Source: Rodentibacter ratti (GTDB lineage: Bacteria; Pseudomonadota; Gammaproteobacteria; Enterobacterales; Pasteurellaceae). Taken from it: a DNA stretch of 64,000 nt. The notes beneath the pieces were generated by a model. The model saw only the letters and a program-made list of their open reading frames with translations, made no database searches and had not been told where the DNA came from. The translations under genes and the position numbers were made by a program. The stretch is from assembly GCF_002000485.1 (NCBI RefSeq), contig NZ_MLAJ01000001.1, positions 1-64,000 of the forward strand. The letters run 5' to 3'. Positions 27,232 to 36,211 of the stretch are shown in pieces; positions within the stretch are counted from its first letter, which is position 1, and each line of letters opens with the position of its first letter.

Positions 27232-28227
27232 ATGAAACACAAACGCCCCACCTTACAGGATATTGCCAATCACCTTGGTATCACCAAAATGACGGTAAGC
27301 CGTTATTTGCGTAACCCTAATTCTGTTGCACAAGAGACTCAAACCCGAATCGCTGAGGCCATTGAGCAATTTGGTTATATTCCTAACCGAGCCCCTGAAA
27401 TACTCTCCAATGCCAAAAGCAAAGCGATTGGCGTGCTGCTTCCTTCCTTAACCAATCATGTTTTTGCCGATGTATTAAAAGGCATTGAGCTTATTCTGGA
27501 TCAAGCCGGTTACCAAACGATGTTAGCGCATTACGGTTATAGCGTGAAAAAAGAAGAAGAACGGATTGAAAGTTTACTTTCTTATCATGTGGATGGGCTG
27601 ATTTTATCGGAAAACTACCATTCCTTACGCACCCTCAAAATGATTGAGGTGGCAAATATTCCCGTTGTGGAAATTATGGATAGTACACAAACGGGCATTC
27701 AACAAGCCATCGGTTTCGATAACGTGGCGGCCGCTCAAACCATGGTGGAAACCATGATTACCAGGGGATATAAAAATATTGTGTATTTCACCGCGCGAAT
27801 GGACAGAAGAACCCAACTGAAAATGCAAGGCTATGAACAGGCGATGAAAAAATACGGGCTTGAACCCTATAGTTTAATCACCGAAGAGCCTTCGTCTTTT
27901 ACACTAGGTGGAAAACAGCTTCGTCAAATTCTTGAAAAACACCCCGACACCAACGGTATTTTCTGCACCAATGACGACTTGGCGATTGGTGCGCTATTTG
28001 AATGCCAGCGTTTGGGGATTGATGTACCTAAACAAATTGCCATTGCAGGATTTCACGGACATGATGTGGGCTTTTCCGTTAACCCTCAACTGGCAACCGT
28101 CATCACACCTCGTTTAGAAATCGGTAAAGTCGCTGCTCAAGAGCTCTTAGCAAGGTTGAACAGCGCCCCTTTAACCGAAACAACGATTGATCTGGGATTT
28201 AAAATCCATCTTGGTGAAAGTGTGTAA
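27232..28227 (+). CDS. gntR: Gluconate operon repressor, LacI family
   Basis: GntR represses gluconate uptake and phosphorylation genes until gluconate binds. The 331-residue protein equals E. coli GntR in length. It has an N-terminal helix-turn-helix (LQDIANHLGITKMTVSRYLRNP), the hinge YIPNRAPEILSNAKS and a periplasmic-binding-like effector domain with FCTNDDLAIGA and AGFHGHD. I start at the ATG at 27232; the frame extends 24 codons upstream into the promoter region, where TATACT at 27195-27200 looks like a -10. gntK lies convergently downstream and gntT beyond. Two GntR-type operators lie in the gntK-gntT gap. Confidence 0.93.
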   Translation: MKHKRPTLQDIANHLGITKMTVSRYLRNPNSVAQETQTRIAEAIEQFGYIPNRAPEILSNAKSKAIGVLLPSLTNHVFADVLKGIELILDQAGYQTMLAHYGYSVKKEEERIESLLSYHVDGLILSENYHSLRTLKMIEVANIPVVEIMDSTQTGIQQAIGFDNVAAAQTMVETMITRGYKNIVYFTARMDRRTQLKMQGYEQAMKKYGLEPYSLITEEPSSFTLGGKQLRQILEKHPDTNGIFCTNDDLAIGALFECQRLGIDVPKQIAIAGFHGHDVGFSVNPQLATVITPRLEIGKVAAQELLARLNSAPLTETTIDLGFKIHLGESV

Positions 28228-28258
28228 AAAATGCGATTAAAAATGACCGCACTTTTTT
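28228..28258. terminator. Degenerate USS-pair terminator between gntR and gntK
   Basis: AAAAAATGCGATT and the USS arm GACCGCACTTTTTT can pair with a one-base gap and a mismatch. It looks like an inverted USS pair in which one arm has decayed. Confidence 0.5.
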
Positions 28259-28260
28259 CA

Positions 28261-28776
28261 TCAAAGCAGCGGCTTTAACGCCTGAATGCAACGCTCCACC
28301 ACAGTTTCAAAACTGCCGTCAATATCAATATGAATCACATCCGGCTCGTCTTCTTGCGGCACTTCAAGGGTGTCAAACTGGCTTTTTAACATGTCCGTTT
28401 TCATATAATGCCCTTGGCGTTGTTTCATCCGCTCAAGCACCAAATCAAAAGAACCTTCCAAGAATAGGAATTTGACGTTCTCATTCCCCTCTCGAATCAA
28501 ATCGCGGTATTGCTTTTTCAATGCCGAACAAACAATAATGCCCACTTCACTTTTACGTTCAAGACTAAATGCTGCATCACGAATCCGCTCCAGCCAAGGT
28601 GCGCGATCCTCATCATTCAAAGGTTGCCCTTCCCCCATTTTGATAATATTGGCACGGGGATGAAGATCATCACCATCAATTAATTTAATGCCTAAACGAT
28701 GCGCCACTACAGTTCCAACGGATGTTTTTCCCGTACTTGAAACCCCCATCAAGATAAAACTTTTTCCTTTGCTCAT
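28261..28776 (-). CDS. gntK: Gluconokinase
   Basis: GntK phosphorylates D-gluconate to 6-phosphogluconate, the entry to the pentose phosphate and Entner-Doudoroff routes. The 171-residue P-loop kinase has the ATP loop GVSSTGKTSVG at residues 12-22, then the gluconokinase segments DGDDLHPRANIIKM and GQPLNDEDRAPWL. The length is standard (175). It is divergent from the permease gene across a gap with two CRP and two GntR-type sites, and convergent with gntR. Confidence 0.95.
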   Translation of the reverse strand: MSKGKSFILMGVSSTGKTSVGTVVAHRLGIKLIDGDDLHPRANIIKMGEGQPLNDEDRAPWLERIRDAAFSLERKSEVGIIVCSALKKQYRDLIREGNENVKFLFLEGSFDLVLERMKQRQGHYMKTDMLKSQFDTLEVPQEDEPDVIHIDIDGSFETVVERCIQALKPLL

Positions 28777-28824
28777 AACTTACCTCACAAAATTTTCTTT
28801 AATCATATAAGAATTTTGCCGAAT

Positions 28825-28838
28825 TGTTACTGGTAACA
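28825..28838. promoter_or_regulatory. GntR-type operator 1
   Basis: TGTTAC-TG-GTAACA is a perfect 6-bp dyad of the form known for E. coli GntR operators. It lies about 50 bp upstream of the gntK start. Confidence 0.8.
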
Positions 28839-28846
28839 TTCTGTTT

Positions 28847-28862
28847 TGTGATCAAGATCACA
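28847..28862. promoter_or_regulatory. CRP-cAMP site, gntK side
   Basis: TGTGA-TCAAGA-TCACA matches the CRP consensus perfectly. It lies 8 bp from operator 1. Confidence 0.85.
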
Positions 28863-28908
28863 AATAAATTAGTCTAAAAAAACTAAACCTCTGGTTTTAT
28901 AAAAATAA

Positions 28909-28924
28909 CGTGATAAAGATCACA
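28909..28924 (+). promoter_or_regulatory. CRP-cAMP site, gntT side
   Basis: CGTGA-TAAAGA-TCACA differs from the CRP consensus at one outer base. Its centre is about 60 bp upstream of the inferred gntT start. Confidence 0.75.
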
Positions 28925-28941
28925 ATTTTAAAAACTTATTA

Positions 28942-28970
28942 TTTACCAAACTAAGAATTACAGGTATGTT
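28942..28970 (+). promoter_or_regulatory. Probable promoter of gntT
   Basis: TTTACC and TATGTT, 17 bp apart, are weak matches, as expected for a CRP-dependent promoter. The -10 is overlapped by GntR operator 2. Confidence 0.5.
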
Positions 28971-28980
28971 ACGGGTAACA
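28967..28980. promoter_or_regulatory. GntR-type operator 2
   Basis: TGTTAC-GG-GTAACA is a perfect dyad like operator 1. It covers the inferred -10 and start site of gntT. Confidence 0.82.
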
Positions 28981-29000
28981 ATCCATTTGGAGGGATCTTT

Positions 29001-30350
29001 ATGCTTATCGTAATCATGATTACAGCAATTTTATTGCTGCTTTTACTTATTATTAAATTTAAAGTCCACGCATTTGTGGCATTAATTATTGTCAGTTTAC
29101 TTACCGCACTTGCTTCCGGTATTCCGGTCGAAAAAATTTTACCAACCCTGCTTGGTGGGTTTGGTAACACTCTCGCCTCTGTGGCTCTCCTTGTCGGGTT
29201 AGGTGCAATGATCGGGCGTCTACTAGAAATTACCGGTGGGGCTAAGGTACTTGCGGATACGTTGATTAACAAATTTGGCGAGAAAAAAGCTCCATTTGCA
29301 TTAGGTATAGCCTCACTGTTATTCGGTTTCCCTATTTTCTTCGATGCCGGTTTAGTCGTGATGTTACCTATCGTGTTTAGTGTGGCAAAACGTTTTGGCG
29401 GTTCGGTATTACGCTATGCTTTCCCTGCAGCTGGGGCATTTGCCGTGATGCACGCTTTCCTGCCTCCTCATCCTGGTCCTGTTGCTTCCGGTGATCTACT
29501 TGGTGTCAACATTGGGTTATTAGTTATTGTCGGTTTAATTTGCGCTATTCCAACTTGGTACATTGGGACTTATTTATTTAGTATGTTTATCAGTAAAAAA
29601 GTCCATGTCGATTTACCAAAAGCGTTCCTAAACGCAGTAGCAATTAGCGACACTTCCGTGCAAAATCCACCAAGTTTTGCCCGTGTGATGACCGTTTTAT
29701 TGCTCCCAATTATTCTTATTTTATTTGACACGGGTTTGAATACGTTAAGCGTGGCAAAAGTCATCGATGGTTCACAAACTTGGGTGCAATCGCTCCGTTT
29801 AATCGGTAAAACACCGATTGCATTATTAATCACATTGATCGTGGCAATTTTATTGCTTAAAGATCAACGCAGTTACGAACAAATCGAAAAAATCTGTGAC
29901 AACGCGCTTGGCCCAATCTGTTCAATCGTCTTAGTGACCGGTGCAGGTGGAATGTTTGGCGGCGTGCTACGTGCTAGTGGTATTGGCGATGTATTATCCG
30001 CTATGCTATCGGATACCGGTATGCCAATCATCGTTGCGGCTTTCGTTATTGCAATGGTCATGCGTGTTGCACAAGGTTCTGCTACCGTTGCACTTACTAC
30101 AGCTGCTGCTCTAATTTCGCCAACAGTCGCTGCCGCTACCGATTTAAGCCAATTCGATCTCTGCTTTATTGTGATTGCTATTGCTTCCGGTGCAACTGTC
30201 CTATCTCATGTAAACGACTCTGGCTTCTGGCTAATGAGCCGTTTCCTAGAGATGGATACCAAAACCACATTAAAAACTTGGACATTACTTGAAACCTCAA
30301 TTGGTGTAGTGGGATTTATCATCGCCCTTATCGGCAGTATCATTCTTTAA
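29001..30350 (+). CDS. gntT: Gluconate permease, GntP family
   Basis: This inner-membrane symporter takes up gluconate. The 449-residue protein has about 12 membrane segments and family motifs: FGFPIFFDAGLVVMLPI, FLPPHPGPVASGDLLG, and near the C terminus VAQGSATVALTTAA and LSHVNDSGFW. Ribosome site GGAGG lies 9 nt before the ATG. Which paralogue name (gntT, gntU, gntP) fits best cannot be decided from sequence alone; the link to gntR, gntK and their operators supports gluconate as substrate. Confidence 0.9.
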   Translation: MLIVIMITAILLLLLLIIKFKVHAFVALIIVSLLTALASGIPVEKILPTLLGGFGNTLASVALLVGLGAMIGRLLEITGGAKVLADTLINKFGEKKAPFALGIASLLFGFPIFFDAGLVVMLPIVFSVAKRFGGSVLRYAFPAAGAFAVMHAFLPPHPGPVASGDLLGVNIGLLVIVGLICAIPTWYIGTYLFSMFISKKVHVDLPKAFLNAVAISDTSVQNPPSFARVMTVLLLPIILILFDTGLNTLSVAKVIDGSQTWVQSLRLIGKTPIALLITLIVAILLLKDQRSYEQIEKICDNALGPICSIVLVTGAGGMFGGVLRASGIGDVLSAMLSDTGMPIIVAAFVIAMVMRVAQGSATVALTTAAALISPTVAAATDLSQFDLCFIVIAIASGATVLSHVNDSGFWLMSRFLEMDTKTTLKTWTLLETSIGVVGFIIALIGSIIL

Positions 30351-30438
30351 TTTAAAACGTGGTCGATTTGTAAAACATTTCTAAAATTGACCGCACTTTG
30401 TTAAAATCAGCCATTATTTTTCCGAACAAGGACGAACA

Positions 30439-31296
30439 ATGGCTGATTTTCCGTTTACTGTTGAAGTGAATGAACAAAATCTTACTGAGATTCTTCAACA
30501 ATCTCTTGAAAAACCACTTGTGATGAACTTCTATGCACCGAGTCATAAAGAATCTGCCGATTTTTTAGTGTTGTTGGAGCGAGTCGCAGAGCAATATCAA
30601 GGGCAATTTATACTCGGCAAAGTGAATTGTGAAAGTGAACAAATGATTGCCGCACAATTTCGGATTCAAGCCTTGCCAACCACTTATTTATTCAAAGAAG
30701 CACAAGCATTGGACGCTTTTCCCGGCGTATTAGATCAAGCCTCGCTTTTACAACGTTTAAGTGTGATTTTACCCAAAGAGGAAGAGCTTAAATTTCATCA
30801 AGCCTTAGATTTCTTACAGGTAGAAAATTATGATGCCGCATTGCCGCTATTAAAAGAGGCATGGGAGCTTTCCGATAAGAAAAACAGCGATATTGCCCTA
30901 CTCTATGCGGAAACCTATATTGCGATGAAAAAAACCGAACCAGCAAAAGAGATTTTAGATCAGATTCCGTTGCAAGATCGGGATAGTCGTTGGCAGGGAT
31001 TACAAGCCCAAGTTGAATTGTTAATTCAAGCAGCAGACACGCCGGAAATTCAGCAATTAACAGCGGATTATGCGAAGAATCCAACGCCGGACATTGCCAT
31101 TAAACTTGCCGTACAATTACATCAAGCGGGCAGAGATGAAGAAGCGCTTAGCCTTCTTTTTGATCTTTTAAAAGCGGATTTAAACACCCAAAATGGCGAA
31201 GTAAAACAACAATTTTTATCTATTTTAAGTGCAATGGGGAATACGGATCCGCTCACCAATAAATTCCGTCGGTTACTTTACTCTCTGCTCTATTAA
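30439..31296 (+). CDS. cnoX: Thioredoxin-fold chaperedoxin (CnoX/YbbN family)
   Basis: CnoX joins a thioredoxin domain to TPR-like repeats and, in E. coli, shields proteins from bleach-type stress and works with GroEL. The 285-residue protein has a thioredoxin domain in about residues 1-110 (VMNFYAPSHKES, then QALPTTYLF with the cis-proline) and a helical C-terminal part. Both active-site cysteines are absent: the CxxC position reads PSHK. Ordinary thioredoxin reductase activity is therefore excluded, although trxB follows 115 bp later. As I remember, the same pair is adjacent in H. influenzae. Confidence 0.85.
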   Translation: MADFPFTVEVNEQNLTEILQQSLEKPLVMNFYAPSHKESADFLVLLERVAEQYQGQFILGKVNCESEQMIAAQFRIQALPTTYLFKEAQALDAFPGVLDQASLLQRLSVILPKEEELKFHQALDFLQVENYDAALPLLKEAWELSDKKNSDIALLYAETYIAMKKTEPAKEILDQIPLQDRDSRWQGLQAQVELLIQAADTPEIQQLTADYAKNPTPDIAIKLAVQLHQAGRDEEALSLLFDLLKADLNTQNGEVKQQFLSILSAMGNTDPLTNKFRRLLYSLLY

Positions 31297-31347
31297 ATAC
31301 AGTATTATATCGCTGTGACAAAAACTTGATTTTAGGTTTATTTATAG

Positions 31348-32364
<1,017 letters not shown>

Positions 32365-32371
32365 ATCCTAA

Positions 32372-32443
32372 GCTGTGCTAAGTAAGATTTAGCACAGCGG
32401 CAACTCATCATTGTGCGTGGCTTGCTCACAGCCCCACGCACAA
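32372..32443. other. Two consecutive long hairpins between trxB and cydD
   Basis: GCTGTGCTAA/TTAGCACAGC (32372-32381 with 32389-32398) and TTGTGCGTGG/CCACGCACAA (32411-32420 with 32434-32443) are each perfect 10-bp stems. Neither is followed by a T run, so simple intrinsic termination is unlikely. They could set mRNA ends or be a Rho- or protein-binding structure. Confidence 0.6.
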
Positions 32444-32478
32444 ATCGACCTTCCCCGACTTGGGACGAATAAAAACCT

Positions 32479-34239
32479 ATGGATAAACTTCGCCAAAAAT
32501 ATTTACAAAAATGGCTACGCACCCAACAAGAACCTATTAAAAAATTGATGCGAGCCAATATTGCTCTTGCGACCGTTTCATCGCTCATTTTAGTGATACA
32601 AACCTATTTTCTTGCGCTCCTACTTGATAAGCTCATTATGCAAAATGTGCCGTCGGGTGAGCTTATCCCTTATTTTATTGGCTTAATTTTCTGCTTTTCC
32701 TTGCGAGCGATCATTTTGTGGGGAAGAGAAAAAATAGGTTTTGAAAGTGGCCGCCAATTACGGTGCCATATTCGTCAAAAAATTCTGGATAAAATCCACC
32801 TTGTCGGTCCTGCCACCATTAATCAAAAACCGGCGGGCAGCTGGGCAAGTATTATGTTGGAACAAGTGGAAAATTTGCACAATTTCTACGCCCGTTTTCT
32901 ACCGCAACAAAGTCTTTCTGTGATCCTTCCCATTGTCATTTTAATTGCGGTATTTCCACTCAACTGGGCTGCCGGTTTAATTTTAATGCTCACCGCCCCA
33001 CTGGTACCGGCTTTTATGATTTTGGTAGGGATTGCGGCGGCGGATAGTAATCAAAAAAATATGGCGACTCTCGCCCGTTTAAGTGCACAGTTTTTAGATC
33101 GCCTACGTGGACTTGAAACCTTGCGCCTTTTTAACCGCACTTTAGAACAAACCGAGCATATCAAAAACACCACGGAAGATTTTCGTGCAACCACCATGGA
33201 TGTGCTTAAAATCGCCTTTTTATCTTCCGCAGTACTCGAGTTTTTCACCTCGATTTCTATTGCCCTGATGGCAGTTTATTTCGGCTTTAGCTATCTCGGG
33301 CAAATTGAATTTGGCACTTACAGTACCTCGCTCACCCTCTTTACCGGTTTTTTCTGTTTGATTCTGGCACCTGAGTTTTATCAACCCCTTCGTGATCTCG
33401 GCACTTACTATCACGACCGAGCCGCCGGTATCGGTGCTGCCGACGCTATTGTAGATTTTTTAGAAACAGACTACCTTATTACTCATCAACAGGATAAGAA
33501 TATTCCCACAGAAAGTGCGGTGGAAATTCGAGCTGAAAATGTCGTGGTGCTTTCTACTCAAGGCACACCGCTGACAAAACCGCTCAGCTTCCATATTCCC
33601 CCTAATCATAATGTCGCCTTGGTGGGGCAAAGCGGTGCGGGCAAAAGCTCTTTAATGAATGTCATCCTCGGTTTTCTTCCTTATGAGGGTTCATTAAAAA
33701 TTAACGGACAAGAACTGCGTGAAAGCAATCTGACAAAATGGCGTAAGCAAATTGCTTGGGTGGGGCAAAACCCTTTATTGCTACAAGGTACAATCAAAGA
33801 GAATCTGTTACTTGGCGATATTCAAGCAAACGATGAAGAAATTGACCGCTCTTTAACCTTGGCACAAGCCAAAACATTTACGGACAAACTCGGCTTAGAT
33901 TATGAAATCAAAGACGGGGGATTGGGGATTTCTGTGGGACAAGCACAACGTCTTGCCATTACACGGGCATTATTACGCAAAGGCAAATTGCTTCTCCTTG
34001 ATGAACCCACTGCAAGCCTTGATGCTCAATCGGAAAACTTAGTTTTACAAGCGTTAAACGACATCAGTTGCTATCAAACCACATTGATGATTACCCATCG
34101 TATTGAAGATCTCAAACAATGCGATCAAATTTTTGTGATGCAACAAGGTGATATTTTGCAACAAGGCGACTTTTCACAGCTCAAAGCCCACGGCTTTTTT
34201 GCCGAATTACTCGCACAACGACAAGAGGATATTCAATAA
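32479..34239 (+). CDS. cydD: Heterodimeric ABC exporter for glutathione/cysteine, subunit CydD
   Basis: CydDC exports thiols to the periplasm and is needed to assemble cytochrome bd oxidase. This 586-residue half-transporter has six membrane segments in the first 320 residues, then an ATPase domain with Walker A GQSGAGKSS, signature SVGQAQR and Walker B LLLLDEPTAS. The signature motif is VGQ rather than the usual SGGQ, as in other CydD proteins. The stop codon shares a base with the cydC start (TAATG), so the halves are made together. Confidence 0.93.
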   Translation: MDKLRQKYLQKWLRTQQEPIKKLMRANIALATVSSLILVIQTYFLALLLDKLIMQNVPSGELIPYFIGLIFCFSLRAIILWGREKIGFESGRQLRCHIRQKILDKIHLVGPATINQKPAGSWASIMLEQVENLHNFYARFLPQQSLSVILPIVILIAVFPLNWAAGLILMLTAPLVPAFMILVGIAAADSNQKNMATLARLSAQFLDRLRGLETLRLFNRTLEQTEHIKNTTEDFRATTMDVLKIAFLSSAVLEFFTSISIALMAVYFGFSYLGQIEFGTYSTSLTLFTGFFCLILAPEFYQPLRDLGTYYHDRAAGIGAADAIVDFLETDYLITHQQDKNIPTESAVEIRAENVVVLSTQGTPLTKPLSFHIPPNHNVALVGQSGAGKSSLMNVILGFLPYEGSLKINGQELRESNLTKWRKQIAWVGQNPLLLQGTIKENLLLGDIQANDEEIDRSLTLAQAKTFTDKLGLDYEIKDGGLGISVGQAQRLAITRALLRKGKLLLLDEPTASLDAQSENLVLQALNDISCYQTTLMITHRIEDLKQCDQIFVMQQGDILQQGDFSQLKAHGFFAELLAQRQEDIQ

Positions 34240-35966
34240 TGCGTGCATTACTGCCTTTTATACGTTTATTTGCATTCGCTAAATTGCCCTTAATTTTAGG
34301 TTTAATTTTGATGATTTTAGGGCTCGCCTCCAGTATGGGTTTGCTCACGCTTTCAGGCTGGTTCTTGGCGGCTACCGCTATTGCGGGGCTCGGTACGCTG
34401 TTTAACTTTTTTTATCCTTCCGCCAGCGTGCGGGGGTTAGCCATCGGACGCACCGTCACCCGTTATTTTGAAAAACTTGTCACACATGATGCCACTTTCC
34501 GTGTTCTGGCAAATTTACGTGTACAGGTCTTTGAAAAAATCATTCCCTTAAGCCCTGCGGTGCTGAACCGTTATCGCAACAGCGAGTTATTAAATCGCCT
34601 AGTGTCGGATGTGGATACACTCGACAGTCTTTATTTACGCCTACTTGCGCCTTTTTTCAGTGCGGCATTTGTGATTATAGTGATGACGATTGGTTTAAGC
34701 TTTATTCATGCCCCCCTTGCATTAGGGTTAGGCATCGTTTTGCTGATATTATTAGTACTTATTCCAGCTATTTTCTATCGCTTAGGTCAACAATTCGGCA
34801 AACCTTTAGTACAAGCCCGAGCCACATATCGCACACAATTCTTAGAATTTATCCAAGCCCAAGCGGAGCTTTTACTGTTTAACGCCGAAAATCAAATCAA
34901 AGCGAAAATGGCAAGCACAGAAAAACATTGGCAAGCCACCCAAGAAAAAGAAGCAAAATTAGGCGGATTTTCCACCGCACTTGCCCTCTTTCTCAATGGC
35001 TTGCTCATTTGTGCTATGCTATGGTTCGGTAGCCAAGCGGATTTTGGGGTGGACGAATATCGTACGGCTTTTATTGCTTTATTCACCTTTGCCGCCCTTG
35101 CCGCCTTTGAAATTATTATGCCTTTAGGTGCCGCTTTTTTACATATCGGACAGGTGATAGCAGCGGCTGAACGGGTGACAGAGATTATTGAACAAAAACC
35201 ACTTGTTGAATTTCACGGTGAGGAAAAATTTGAGCCACAAGTGCGGTTAATTTCAGCCAAGAATTTAAGCTTTACCTATCCTGAAAGCGAAAATCTTGCG
35301 TTGGATAACCTCACACTTGATTTGGAACAAGGACAAAAAATTGCGATTCTTGGCAAAACCGGCAGTGGTAAATCCACATTACTTCAATTATTGGTTCGCA
35401 ACTATGATCCCAACCAAGGCGAACTTTTGCTTGCAAATAAACCAATTTCCGGTTACGCCGAGCAAACCCTGCGTGAGCAATTTTGTTTTCTCACCCAACG
35501 GGTACACGTATTCAGCGATAGTTTGCGTCAAAATTTACAGTTTGCCAGCCACGACAAAATTTCCGACGAAAAAATGATCGAGGTACTCAATCAAGTGGGA
35601 TTAGGCAAATTATTAACCCAACCGGAGGGATTGGATCTTTGGTTGGGTGACGGAGGCCGCCCCCTTTCCGGTGGTGAACAACGTCGTTTAGGCATTGCCC
35701 GAATTTTATTAAATCATGCCCCGATTTTATTACTCGATGAACCAACAGAAGGGCTTGATCGTGAAACCGAACGTCAAATTTTACGCTTAATTTTACAGCA
35801 TACGGAAAATAAAACCCTGATTATGGTGACCCATCGTCTAACCGCACTTGAGCAATTTGACAAAATTTGTGTAATTGATGAGGGCAAACTCATTGAGCAG
35901 GGCGATTACGAAAGTTTAATCAAAAAAGAAGAGGGATTTTTCAAACGATTAGTCGAACGTGTCTAG
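34239..35966 (+). CDS. cydC: Heterodimeric ABC exporter for glutathione/cysteine, subunit CydC
   Basis: CydC is the second half of the exporter. Its 575 residues show a six-helix membrane domain and an ATPase domain with Walker A GKTGSGKST, signature PLSGGEQRR and Walker B ILLLDEPTEGLD. The start overlaps the cydD stop by one base. Four USS lie in or close to cydDC. The gene ends 14 bp before the 3' end of the oppositely directed 4.5S RNA gene; no terminator is visible, so the RNA gene's stem may serve. Confidence 0.93.
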   Translation: MRALLPFIRLFAFAKLPLILGLILMILGLASSMGLLTLSGWFLAATAIAGLGTLFNFFYPSASVRGLAIGRTVTRYFEKLVTHDATFRVLANLRVQVFEKIIPLSPAVLNRYRNSELLNRLVSDVDTLDSLYLRLLAPFFSAAFVIIVMTIGLSFIHAPLALGLGIVLLILLVLIPAIFYRLGQQFGKPLVQARATYRTQFLEFIQAQAELLLFNAENQIKAKMASTEKHWQATQEKEAKLGGFSTALALFLNGLLICAMLWFGSQADFGVDEYRTAFIALFTFAALAAFEIIMPLGAAFLHIGQVIAAAERVTEIIEQKPLVEFHGEEKFEPQVRLISAKNLSFTYPESENLALDNLTLDLEQGQKIAILGKTGSGKSTLLQLLVRNYDPNQGELLLANKPISGYAEQTLREQFCFLTQRVHVFSDSLRQNLQFASHDKISDEKMIEVLNQVGLGKLLTQPEGLDLWLGDGGRPLSGGEQRRLGIARILLNHAPILLLDEPTEGLDRETERQILRLILQHTENKTLIMVTHRLTALEQFDKICVIDEGKLIEQGDYESLIKKEEGFFKRLVERV

Positions 35967-35980
35967 AAAGGAAGTTGGGC

Positions 35981-36090
35981 GGAAACCTTCCCAGCTTCTT
36001 CTCGGCACACAGCACTTCCGACTTTGGCTGCTTTCTTCCGAACCTGACCGAGTAAACCGGACACCGTTGCGAGAGACCGAAAAGGTTTCC
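35981..36090 (-). ncRNA. ffs: 4.5S RNA (signal recognition particle RNA)
   Basis: The minus strand carries the conserved SRP core: GGTCAGGTTCGGAAG then AAAGCAGCC. It differs from E. coli by single bases and includes the GGAA tetraloop that binds Ffh. The 5' and 3' ends (GGAAACCTTTTC and GGGAAGGTTTCC) pair to close a 110-nt rod, against 114 nt in E. coli. Together with Ffh it targets membrane proteins to the translocon. Ends are set by the terminal helix and could shift by a few bases. Confidence 0.95.
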
Positions 36091-36095
36091 ATTGA

Positions 36096-36110
36096 AATCG
36101 CAATGCGATT
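36096..36110 (-). promoter_or_regulatory. Leader hairpin of the 4.5S RNA precursor
   Basis: AATCGC/GCGATT around a 3-nt loop lies between the inferred start (near 36111) and the mature 5' end at 36090. A leader of about 20 nt, removed by RNase P, is known for E. coli 4.5S RNA. Confidence 0.55.
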
Positions 36111-36117
36111 GCGCGCT

Positions 36118-36146
36118 ATTATGCAAGAATTAAAGGGTCATTGCAA
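36118..36146 (-). promoter_or_regulatory. Promoter of ffs
   Basis: Minus-strand TTGCAA and CATAAT are exactly 17 bp apart. A GC-rich discriminator (AGCGCGC) follows, typical of stable-RNA genes. Confidence 0.7.
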
Positions 36147-36211
36147 AGATTAATTGCAGAGAATGATGAATTTGACGAGAATTTAAACCGCACTTTTCAG
36201 GAATTGGCATA

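Noticed and set aside
35959-36153. 64-codon frame after cydC
   Set aside because: It runs over the 4.5S RNA gene on the opposite strand, whose conserved core is unmistakable.
36091-36211. FNR box upstream of nrdG
   Set aside because: No TTGAT-N4-ATCAA-like dyad can be read in this stretch, although anaerobic control would be expected.
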